The position numbers were made by a program, and so were the translations under genes. The notes under the pieces were generated by a model. That model searched no databases. It was not told the origin of the DNA and saw only the letters and a list, made by a program, of their open reading frames with translations. DNA of 64,000 bases from Ilex aquifolium (Eukaryota; Streptophyta; Magnoliopsida; Aquifoliales; Aquifoliaceae): NCBI GenBank assembly GCA_951799425.1, contig OX637398.1, forward strand, positions 20,470,270-20,534,269. Reading direction: 5' to 3'. Below are positions 23,822 to 32,789 of this stretch, piece by piece; position 1 is the first letter of the stretch, and each line of letters starts with the position of its first letter.

Positions 23822-24865
23822 TCATCCTGTTAATCGTTGAATCTCCCTTGTGTTGGACGACGACTGCATATTAATCACCGCTCTGAACTTCTCTGGGTTC
23901 GCCTTAATTCCTTTGCTGTTGACTATGAAGCCCAAGAATTTTTTCGCGGAGACCCCGAAGGCGCACTTGGTAGGATTGAGTTTCATTTGGTATTCTTTGA
24001 GGACCTGGAACGATTCCTCTAGATGCGCGATGTGGAGCTCTGCCTTTAACGACTTCACCAGCATGTCGTCGATGTAAACCTCTATTGATATCCCGAGCTG
24101 CTTTTGGAACATTCGGTTTACTAGGCGCTGATAAGTGGCTCCAGCGTTCTTCAACCCAAAGGGCATGACCTGATAGCAGTATGTTCCTTGCTCTGTCACG
24201 AAGGAGGTCTTCTCATGATCGTCGGGGTCCATCCTGATTTGGTTATACCCTGAGAAAGCGTTCATAAAGGTAAGGAGCTCGTGTCCAGCAGTGGCAGCCA
24301 CAATCAAATCAATCCGAGGTAAGGGGAAGCTATCCTTAGGGCAAACTCGGTTGAGATCGGTGAAGTCGATGCAGATGCGCCATTTTCCATTGGTCTTTTT
24401 AACGAGAACCACATTCGCCAGCCACGTAGGGTAATCTACTTCTCTGATGGCCTTAGCATGGAGGAGTTTGCTAACCTCCTCATTGATCGCCTTTTGACGC
24501 TCTGGGCTAAAGCTTCTTCGCTTCTGTTTAACGGGTTTACAGGCGGGGTTCACACTGAGCTTGTGTGTGATGACCGAGGGGTCAATGCCTTTCATGTCTT
24601 CCTGTTTCCAGGCAAACACTTCCATATTTCTTTTTAGGAACTGAATGAGGAGGTCTTTAATTTCTCGGCTTAGCTTGGACCCCACGTAAACAAGATGTTC
24701 TGGCTCTTCGTCGAGCTGAATAGGCTCTAGCTCTTCTGAGGGCATCGGTTTGGTGTTCAGCTCGTCCCTCATGTCGAGCTCATCTAACTGTATATTTTCA
24801 AATTCCCTCTTTTTCACAGATGCCATGTAGCATTCTCGTGCCACGCACTGGTCTCCACGGACCAC
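23822..24865 (-). pseudogene. Reverse transcriptase of the Tat element
   Basis: 348 codons open in the pol frame: linker RGDQCVARECYMASV, EVFAWKQEDMKGIDPSVI, RT fingers (KKTNGKWRICIDFTDLNRVCPKD) and palm with the YIDD catalytic motif in SIEVYIDDMLVKS. The end is near RLTG, where TGA at 23822-23824 replaces the expected arginine codon (CGA-to-TGA). It is joined in frame to the protease upstream except for a single TAA at 24878-24880. There is no start codon of its own; it belongs to the polyprotein. This is the only well-preserved gypsy RT in the window. Confidence 0.88.
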
Positions 24866-24877
24866 TCCGACTCCGTT

Positions 24878-25414
24878 TTATGTAGGAAATTTCACAACAA
24901 GGTGGTAGGCAGAAGGAATGGCTTTCATGGCATTAAAGGAAGGTCTCCCAAGCAGGATGTTGTAAGCAGAGGGTGCATCCACCACTAGAAATCTCATAGT
25001 AGTGGTGGCCTGGTAGGGAGGATCTCCTAGCGTGAGTACGAGCTGGATTGATCCCAAGGGTAGCACTCTTTTCTCCGAGAATTCCAGTAGATGAGCGCTT
25101 ACTGGCTCGAGTTTATCTCTGTCTATCTTCATTTTGTCAAATACTGGCCCAAAAATGATATCAGCTGAGCTCCCATTGTCAATCAGAACTCTATGGACAG
25201 TCATGTTGGCAACGACAACTCTTACTACCAAGGGGTCATCATGTGGATGCTGGCAGCCTTCCAAGTCTACATCCGAGAAAGTGATTGTTGTGTTCAGTCG
25301 TGGGAACTTGGACACAGTATGCACTTCCAGCGCCTCGTCAGTTCTGATTCGGCGCAGATGAGCCTTTCTAGCTGAGTTGGATTCCCCACCTCCTGCGAAT
25401 CCTCTTGATATCAC
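24878..25414 (-). pseudogene. Aspartic protease region of the Tat element
   Basis: The open frame carries ITFSDVDLEG, QHPHDDPLVV, the active site VLIDNGSSADIIF, and the SAYNILLGRPSFN end, all standard for Tat protease. The catalytic D-x-G is intact. A TAA at 24878 separates it from RT, in the same frame. An upstream stop separates it from gag. Confidence 0.85.
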
Positions 25415-26702
25415 TCTAATCTCCCCTAAAGGTTGTTGATGTTGTGCAGGGGCTTGCGACTGAGGTGCTGGAGGTGAAGGAGCTCAGTTCTGATTTTCAT
25501 GGGCCACAAAACGTCGCAACTGCCCTCGTTGAATTAAGAACTCGATTTCCTTCTTCAATTGGATACAATCATCCATGAAATGACAGTGGTCCCTATGGTA
25601 CTCACAATATTTTGTCGTGTCCCTTTTCATCGGGTTTGCTTTCATCCGAGGTGGCCATCTGAGGAATTTCTCATTTTGGACTTCGTATAGGACCTGGAAT
25701 ACTGTAGCCGTAAGTGGTGTGAACTGCCAAGGTGCATACCTCGGTTGCAATTCTGGTTGTGGAGGACCCAAGCGATCTCTGACATTTCCCCTTCTTTTGG
25801 GGGAACGATCTCTGTCTCTTTCTCTCTCCTTCCTAGGACTTCGATCCCTTTTCCTCTCTTCCTTCCCTTTCTCCTTCTGCGAGGATGAGCTCCCTACCTT
25901 AGAAAGGAGAGCTTCCTCACCGTTGATATACTTTTTCGCCTTGGCTAACACTTCTGCCATATTTGCTTGCGGGTTTTTTGATATGGAGAACATCAAGTCT
26001 TTTGACTGCACTCTTAGCCCTGCGATGAAAGCAGTGATGGCGAATTTTTCGTCTGGGACGTCTACCTTCAGAGATTCTGAATTGAACCTTTGGACGTAAG
26101 ACCTTAGGTTTTTGTTGGGACCTTTTTTCACATTCAACAAGTGGTAGCTCGGTTTTCTGTAAGTCCGAGCTCCTATGAAATATGATACAAAAGATATGGA
26201 GAGCTCCTTGAAGGAGGAGATTGACGCCGGGGCTAACCTGTTAAACCATGCCAAGGCTGAGCCCTTCAACGTGATGGCGAAGGCTCGGCAGCGCACAGGG
26301 TCTTGATACCCAAGCAACTCCATCTGGTTTCTTGTAGGTATTGAGGTGATCCATAGGATCTTTGGTCCCTTCGAAAGCCTTTATTTGGGGCATTCTGAAC
26401 TTTGGGGGGAGGGGAAATGTAACACCCCAGCGGTGAATGAGGATTCAGTCTGCCGTACTAGAGCATCCATCATTATTGGGGTTTTACCTCTCACGGCTTC
26501 CTTCATATGGCTGAGTTCTTTCTGGATGTCTCCGAAGCGTTGCTCCCAGTATTGCTCCATCATTTCCTGTTGGAAAGGGGGAAAATCGTTTCTCTCGATC
26601 CCCTCGTTTCGGCTCTATACTTCTTCGTTGTCACCATTCCTAGGAAGTGGGTGTGGAGCCCTCCCCATAGCCTGGTGATTGAGCAAAAACACGGTGTTAT
26701 TC

Positions 26703-28264
26703 CTAACCCCTTAAATACTATCCCTTAGCAGTCAAAGTGTATGAACGAAAGGGAATGTTACTCTCCCTTGGGATAGTGTCAAAAGAAAGGGCAATAGGAA
26801 AGGAAATAGGTTGGTGGAAATGTGATATGTGAATGCACAAAAATGCTCCCCAATCGCAAGGAGACTTTTGTGGGTCGTCTTTTACTTGGTGGTATTCCAA
26901 GGTCGTTTCCACGGGGAAGGAACTAAACCAATTTGAAAGTGATTTTGGGGAAACGAAAGTGTAAAAATTCTTGTGGTGGAAAGTTGTTTGGTGAAATGTG
27001 TTTTGATGAAAATGAAATGGGAAAGCAAGTGTTGGCAATTCCAAGAGGTCACTCCAATAGGTATACCATCTCAACTCAAATCACTCCTCCGATTGAGCAT
27101 GAATGAACGATTGATTCATAGAAAGCCGATGATGATGTCGGAGGGTATCTCAGCATAAACCGTGACTAGGCCTACGGATTATCAAAGACTCTCCAAATCA
27201 TCCACCTTCAATCTAGTCAAACCGAACCATTGGACTCTAAAGGGAGGGAGTAGAAGGAGTTGAAATGGTGTACCCAAAGAGAGATTCCCCTTGGTCTTGC
27301 CAACTAAAGAGTTTAGCTACTCATACTTGAAATGAAATGACAATGTAAATAGAATGCATTGCACAAATATGAAGTTCTAGAATCACTAAATGCAATAAAA
27401 AACAAGCTAAGAGTGAAAGCATTTCAATCCCATTTTTACAACAAAGACCATGAAAGACTTGAAGCATTAATGGTAGAAACTTAAGAAGAGCATTAACTAG
27501 CCAGAACCATGAAGGTAAATAGCATTAATGATATTCAATGAAATTCTAAAGGTTCATATCATTGATTTCAAGACAATGCAGTAGAAGAAATGCAAAAATC
27601 ACAACTTTCTCTCTCTAAAACTACTATTCATCATCTTCTCCGCCTGAAGCTTTTCTCCCCCATCAGTAGGGTGCAGCAGGGATGACCTGGACAGGGGAGT
27701 GCAGAGTTTGTCTGCACACCCAGCTCCTCCTCTCTTCTCTCTCTTCATTGATCACCCAAGCCTCCAACAGCCAATCAAAAGTGTGAACAGGGGGTGAATA
27801 GTATTGTGGGCATGTCAGGGGAGCAGGGGATGTCAGTTGGTGGGACCCTCAAAACGGCTGGCTCGAGTTACAGAATTTGGGGCATGAACAGCAAATCGTA
27901 CCGGTACTCAGTACCGGTACCCCGAACTCTAGAGATTGGACCGTACCGGTACTGAGTACTGGTACACTCTGTTCCAGTGGCCAAACTGTACCGGTACTAT
28001 GTACTGGTACTTTCCTGCCGCTTTGTCTGATTTTCCTGATTTCTTCAATCCTGAACCACTCTTTAGCCATTCTTTCATCCTCATTTGCCTCGACTCCTTT
28101 GGGAATGCTTTAATAGGCCTCATTTGGTGCTCTTCTTCTGCAAACACCAAAAATCATCGTTAAGCTTGATAATACAACAACTCCAATCTATTAACCCCCA
28201 AAACAATTGAACATTAGATGATTAGCACTTAAAATATGCAAAGTTTTTATGCTAATCACCTAGC
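26703..28264 (-). mobile_element. 1,562-bp insertion in gag, solo-LTR-like but with unusual ends
   Basis: Flanked by TATTC at 26698-26702 and 28265-28269 (on +). Its ends read CTAACCCC and CACCTAGC on +, so the usual TG...CA LTR ends are absent. Near the right end is a long inverted repeat (GATTAGCA ... TGCTAATC, about 28215-28256). The interior is non-coding and contains an array of GTACCGGTAC palindromes (27898-28010). A 5-bp duplication and 1.5 kb without genes would fit a solo LTR; the class is unresolved. The strand is arbitrary. Confidence 0.7.
27898..28010. repeat. GTACCGGTAC palindrome cluster 1
   Basis: Four perfect GTACCGGTAC decamers and two GTACTGGTAC variants, mostly in pairs separated by 3-4 bases. 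Each decamer is self-complementary. Same motif as clusters at 45623-45690 and 62037-62119. Confidence 0.93.
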
Positions 28265-28628
28265 TATTCTCTCCCTCTTTGTTAACTTCCCTAAGGGGGT
28301 AAGGATGTTGATGTTCCCCTTGTGGGAGACCTCTGTGGATCGGTCGTGTCTGCTGAGGACCTTGCAAGAGCTTCAATAACTCTTTGTTTTGTTGAAGTAA
28401 GCGCTGATTGACCAGGCGGAGAGCTTCTAATTCGTTGTTCGTAGAGGGATCCACCATAGGTGGGTTATCCTCAACAGTGAGCATGAAGCCATAAGGATTT
28501 TCTTGTTGTCTTCCACTAGAAGCCTCCTGTTGGTTTTGCATATGTGGGGGATTCGTTTGGTTTCGGCTCATGTTGCGTGTTGAGAACATCAATTTACTAA
28601 GAGATCAGCGTATTTGATAATTGGAACA

Positions 28629-28652
28629 GTCGCTCCCACAGACGGCGCCAAA
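28629..28652 (-). promoter_or_regulatory. Primer binding site of the Tat element
   Basis: Immediately inside the right LTR, the - strand reads TTTGGCGCCGTCTGTGGGA, a standard plant gypsy primer site of the TGGCGCC type. It confirms that the right LTR is the 5' LTR and that transcription runs on -. Confidence 0.85.
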
Positions 28653-28653
28653 C

Positions 28654-29242
28654 TGATGGTGTAAATTACGCGACTGAGTAGTTGGAGGGAATCAAAGTGG
28701 TGGTGTTGGGATAGGTTATGAGTCTCGTGGTCAGAGAATTCTTAATTTAGGGAATAAAATGAGCTGCTGCAGGGCCTGACACAAGTGAAGTATAGTGGTT
28801 CACCGAGCTCGGGAGCTCGGCTAGTCCACTTTTTCAATGGAGTTTTTTCCTCCGGTAATCTTTATTCTGGGTGATTCTTGTTTATAGAGAGTTTTTGTTA
28901 CAGCTTGGGTCACCCCACTAATGGAGGCTTTGTATAGTATTTATAGTCTGACCCTTAACTTGATGGGATCTGCAGCGAGATTTTTGCCCTTCTTATTCTG
29001 GATTTCCCTTGATTCTGGGAGAGTATCTCGGTTGGTTGAGAGTTTCGTGTCTTGATTATAGCCTTTAATTACTCTGAGGGTATCTGCCATCAACCAGATG
29101 TCACCTCCGTACTTCATCTATTGCTTCATCTAAGGGGAATTCGAGGTCTGACCTGCTAAGTTCTGGGTGACATACCTGACCTCCCTGTCTGACCTAACTT
29201 CCCGAGCTCATACTTATTTAAAATCCACCCCATGTATCATCA
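28654..29242 (-). repeat. 5' LTR of the Tat element (right, with a 238-bp internal deletion)
   Basis: 589 bp, TGATGGTGTAAATTACG to TGTATCATCA. It matches the left LTR except that the segment corresponding to 14921-15158 is missing. The lost segment in the other LTR is bounded by AGTCTT at 14921 and 15159, so the deletion fits recombination between short repeats. Confidence 0.92.
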
Positions 29243-29247
29243 GCTAC

Positions 29248-30388
29248 TATGGTAATGGAGAAACTCAATACTGAGAATAACTCCGCAGTACATTGTGGTT
29301 CTATTTAAGGACATTCTGTTATTTTTCTCAATCGAGTTAAAGAGCACGAGAGACTTTATCACGATTATTTTGTTGAATAGCCGACCTGTCCCCAAAATTT
29401 ATTTCGGATGAGGTTTCGAATGAATCGATCTCTTTTCGTTCGTATTCTATTCATGGTGGAAGCTTTATTGTCCATACTTTGTCCAAAAAAGGGAAGCTCT
29501 TGGAAATATTGGCTTATCTCCCCTTCAAACGATGACTGTCGCTATAAAAATGCTTGCCTATGGAGTTGCAATAGATGTTGTTGATGATTATGTGAGGATC
29601 GGCGATAGCACCTCAATAGTTTGTCAGCAAAGATTTGCATCGGCCATAATAGCAATTTATTCTGATGAGTACCTCAGATCACCAAACACGCAAACATTGC
29701 TAGATTATTGGCAATCGGTGAGAGACGTGGCTTTCCTGGGATGTTAGGTAGTATTGATTGCATGCATTGGAGATGGAAGAATTGTCCAATAGTATCGAAA
29801 GGTACGTACTCTGGTCACGTCCATGAACCAACAATTATTTTAGAGGCGGTGGCTTCATACAATCTATGGATTTGGCATACCTTTTTCGGGTTACCTGGAT
29901 CCCACAATGAGATCAATGTGCTAGAATGCTCTTCTGTTTTTACTCTTCTTTCGGAAGGTAGGGCTCCTCCAGTCGATTACTCCGTCAATGGAAACGATTA
30001 TATTATAGAATATTATCTTGTTGATTGTATATATCCAAAGTGGGCCACGTTTGTCAAAACAATTTCATCTCCAAAAGGCAATAAGCAAATACATTTTACA
30101 CAAGCTCAAGAGTCAACCAAAAATGATATTGAAAGAGCTTTTGGAGTGCTCTAAGCACGATTTGCTATAATTCGTGGACCAGTAAATTTTTGGAAACTTG
30201 AAGTGCTTAAGGATATTATGAAGGCATGCATAATATTGCATAACATAATTGTCGAGGATGAGAGAGACGGTAATGAGATGAACTTTAGTTATGATGCATC
30301 AGATGAAATTCCTACTCCTACATTGATATCAAACGGAGTTCAGAACTGTTCCAATTTATTCATACTCAACATTGCATTAGAGACATAA
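29248..30388 (+). pseudogene. PIF/Harbinger transposase, main part
   Basis: Continues the frame broken at 14717. Recognisable blocks are FRMNRSLFVRIL, IKMLAYGVAIDVVDDYVRIGDS, FASAIIAIYSDEYLRSPN, then after a frame change GERRGFPGMLGSIDCMHWRWKNCP (first catalytic D), TIILEAVASYNLWIWH, FFGLPGSHNEINVLE, YPKWATFVKTIS, DIERAFGVL (catalytic E) and IMKACIILHNIIVED. The second catalytic position reads HNE where relatives have HND. A TAA at 30152-30154 follows FGVL. Stops also occur around 29300-29400. It is a DDE transposase pseudogene of the ALP1/PF04827 type that would act with the Myb-like ORF1 partner. Confidence 0.85.
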
Positions 30389-30611
30389 ACACTCATTCAA
30401 GACTCCAAACTGATCTAGTAGAGCACTTGTGAAATATGCATGGAGTGTTTTAGGCACTAATATGCTACGAATTTTCTACGAATATTTAAGCATTCATTGT
30501 CTACGAATATTTAAGTATTCATTATCTACGAATATTTAAGCATGCATAATATTACAGTACTTGTTTGTTGTACTACTACTCAAAAGTTGTTAGTCTATGA
30601 ATAAGAAAGAA

Positions 30612-31681
30612 CTACATTTTCTGTCCCATGATTTCCATCTGGCGGCTCTTAAAATATTCAGCTTGAATCGGAGGCATGCTACTTGTGTCCATCAACATTA
30701 TTCTCTCTTCCTCCTTCAATTGCTTGATTTGCATATTCTCTTTATTATGAGCTAGTCGTTCTTTCTCTTGAGCTAGTCTCTCTTGTTCTTGAAGATATGA
30801 TCTTTCCATGAATTCGAATTTCTTCTCCGTCAACATGTTTTTCTCTTCCTTCAATTCTTCAAACAATTTCACGAAATAGGTTTAACTTGAATTATCGCCT
30901 TCAGAGAGTTTTCTCTTTGACTTTTTTGCTCGCTCTTTCGCAGTCTTCCTTCTAGTTGGCCTCTCTAAGCCCCCATATAAACCACTTTCGTCTCATTTGT
31001 TTACTAATTCTGGTGTTGAAGGATTAGAGTTATTAGGAGTTGCACCACCTTTTTTTTTTTGCTTCTTAGACTGAGAATCCTCCATCCATTTTGGTTGATA
31101 CCGTAACTCATTCCAACAATGTTCAAATGGAAAAGAGAATTTATGCAGTTCCTTGTATACCTTCTTTGCATCACGGATCTGAAAATTGTACAATAATACA
31201 ATGTATCATAAATGAAAAATGCGTTATTTTGACACTCGTAATTAAAAATGCACTCATACCTTGTCTTTCTAAGTCACACCACTTTGATTCAACCTTTCAA
31301 TTTGGTCAAAGCAGCCACAAAAATTATTGGTGGCTAGATGATTGTCGACCAACGATTCATCAAAGAAACCTAATTTTGATGACAATTTGCTTAGGGTTTG
31401 TATTCGTTGAAGTACTCCCAAACCTTTTGCCAATACGTTTTAGATTTTTGCTCATTTCCATTCACGGCATTCACGCTAATATTAAGCCAAGCCGATATTA
31501 AAACTAAGTCTTTCTCAACTGTAAAGTTGGTGCCTCGAACCTTTTTTGTGGTGGATTCTATTTGAGGTGATACTGGTGAAGAATGACCTATTTGGTCTAT
31601 TGATTCGGTGTTAAACTCATCTAAGTTTGTTCCGTCGTTCAAGAGATTGGTGAAGTAATATCCATGTTCAAATGGTTTCAT
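30612..31681 (-). pseudogene. PIF/Harbinger ORF1, Myb/trihelix-like DNA-binding partner
   Basis: Lies tail-to-tail with the transposase, about 220 bp apart. Exon 1 (31681 downward) encodes an acidic N-terminus and a Myb/SANT-like helix block (RGTNFTVEKDLVLISAWLN, KTYWQKVWEYFNEYKP). A plausible 81-nt intron (31179-31259) has donor GTATGAG and acceptor TTTTCAG. The second part includes IRDAKKVYKELHKFSFPFEHCWNELR, a KKQKKKGG basic stretch, and a C-terminal charged helix (ERLAQEKERLAHNKENM) typical of NAM-associated C-terminal domains. Stops between these blocks (for example after EYKP and NSS) show decay. In this superfamily ORF1 binds DNA and is needed with the transposase for mobility. Confidence 0.75.
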
Positions 31682-31789
31682 ACTTAATGCCTAGAATTCA
31701 ACCCAAAGTATACTATACCAATAATTCTAATCAAATTTCAAATAATACAACTTAATAGCAATTTAACACCCATCTACTTCAAATAACAA

Positions 31790-32095
31790 AAACCAATTGA
31801 TAATAGCAATTCAACCATACATTGTATAAATTTAACCAAAAATCAATAGCAATTTAACCACCTATTTAACAAAAAATCAATAGCAAATTAACCACCTATT
31901 TAATCAAAAATAAATACCAATTTGACCACCTATTTAACCAAAAATCAAATAACAATTTAACCACATATTTAGCCACAAATTAATACTAATTTAACCACCT
32001 ATTTAACCAAAAATTATTAACAATTTAACCATAAATCAATACTAATTTAACCACCATTTACTCAAAAATCAATACCAATCAATAACAAAAATCAA
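31790..32095. repeat. AT-rich tandem repeat, unit about 40-45 bp
   Basis: Imperfect units built on AATCAATAGCAATTTAACC plus ACCTATTTAACC, about seven in a row. It lies upstream of ORF1 (on -) and is followed directly by a G-rich minisatellite. Confidence 0.8.
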
Positions 32096-32122
32096 TAAAT
32101 CAATAGATGAGTTTTTGACATT

Positions 32123-32335
32123 GGGGGGGGGGGGGAGGTGAGGGGGTTTTGGCAGCAAATAAGTGGGGAAGGGGAGGGGGAGGGGGTTTCTGTAGCAAAA
32201 CAATGAGGAAGGGGAGGTGGGTTTCAATAGCAAAACACCCAACAAAAAAGAGGGGGGGGGGGGAGATGTGGGTTTCAGCAGCAAAACAGAGGGGAGGGGG
32301 AGGTGGGTTTCGACAGCAAAACAGATTTTAGTAGG
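32123..32335. repeat. G-rich minisatellite with G homopolymer
   Basis: Begins with a run of about 13 G (32123-32135). It then has repeated units around GGGGAGGTGGGTTTC and AGCAAAAC, four or five imperfect copies, including another G run near 32253-32262. Strong strand asymmetry (purines on +) could favour G-quadruplex formation. Confidence 0.85.
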
Positions 32336-32417
32336 AGCCAGCAACAACAAGGAGCATCAAGGAGTGGAAAGGGGGATGAATACCTAGTTGTTCACAGTTA
32401 AAGTAGTTCAGCAGCAA

Positions 32418-32712
32418 TGTGACGCCCCAAAATCCGGGGGTCCGTTGATCACCTATCAACCCACGGAATGCCTATGGATATCGTGTAACTCGATATCACA
32501 CCGTTGTTTCCCATTTACCGGGATCCATAATTTAACAAAATCGGGCAGAGTCTCCTTTGTACGGGGAGCTTTACCCAAAACCCAACCTATACAATATACA
32601 TTAACATGACCTATCTGAGGTCTAGAGCATGAGTATTTCAAATAAGCATTTGGATGGCAAATGACTATTTTGCCCTTATTCACAAAAAAATCAAATTTAC
32701 TCGGGTTTTACA
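32418..32712 (-). repeat. 3' LTR of the chromovirus
   Basis: 295 bp; on + TGTGACGCCCC to GGGTTTTACA. The adjacent 32713-32729 reads on - as TTAAGGGGGGAAGAA, the polypurine tract. Confidence 0.93.
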
Positions 32713-32789
32713 TTCTTCCCCCCTTAAAAAGAATTTCGTCCCCGAAATTCACACACACACATACATGCTATCACATGCATATGCTACAG

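Larger units (their letters stand above)
25484..28571 (-). pseudogene. gag of the Tat element, split by a 1.56-kb insertion
   Basis: The N-terminal part is at 28571-28265 (ENPYGFMLTVEDNPPMVD, then a leucine-rich coiled coil LRLVNQRLLQQNKELLKLL). It is interrupted by the insertion 26703-28264 and resumes in frame at 26702. The middle part (QYWEQRFGDIQKELSHMKE) contains a TAG at 26615-26617 in place of CAG. A frameshift near 26330 precedes the capsid core (26323-25700: GSALAWFNRLAPASISSF, SYVQRFNSESLKV). An R/K/E/S-rich tract and the zinc-binding-like motif CEYHRDHCHFMDDC near 25600-25560 follow. Fusion of both flanks after removing the insert restores the reading frame, which fixes the insertion limits. 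Confidence 0.82.
14718..29242 (-). mobile_element. Tat/Retand-type Ty3/gypsy element with two antisense genes
   Basis: A 14,525-bp element flanked by perfect 5-bp duplications GCTAC (14713-14717 and 29243-29247), inserted in a Harbinger transposase. The pol orientation is -. In that sense the order is 5' LTR 28654-29242, primer site, gag, protease, RT, RNase H, second RNase H, integrase, a hairpin tandem array, two antisense genes, purine tract, 3' LTR 14718-15544. The second RNase H and the long 3' region with antisense ORFs are known traits of Tat-lineage elements such as Retand and Ogre. Gag is disrupted by a 1.56-kb insertion. Several stops and frameshifts make it inactive, but it is far better preserved than the copy at 1-3290. 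Confidence 0.92.

Noticed and set aside
26703-28264. Helitron interpretation (CTAG end with an upstream inverted repeat)
   Set aside because: The host flanks are not A and T as Helitrons require, the inverted repeat has a long loop, and a 5-bp duplication is present.
32123-32335. CRISPR-like or satellite centromere repeat
   Set aside because: Plant nuclear context, few imperfect units without unique spacers; it is an ordinary minisatellite.
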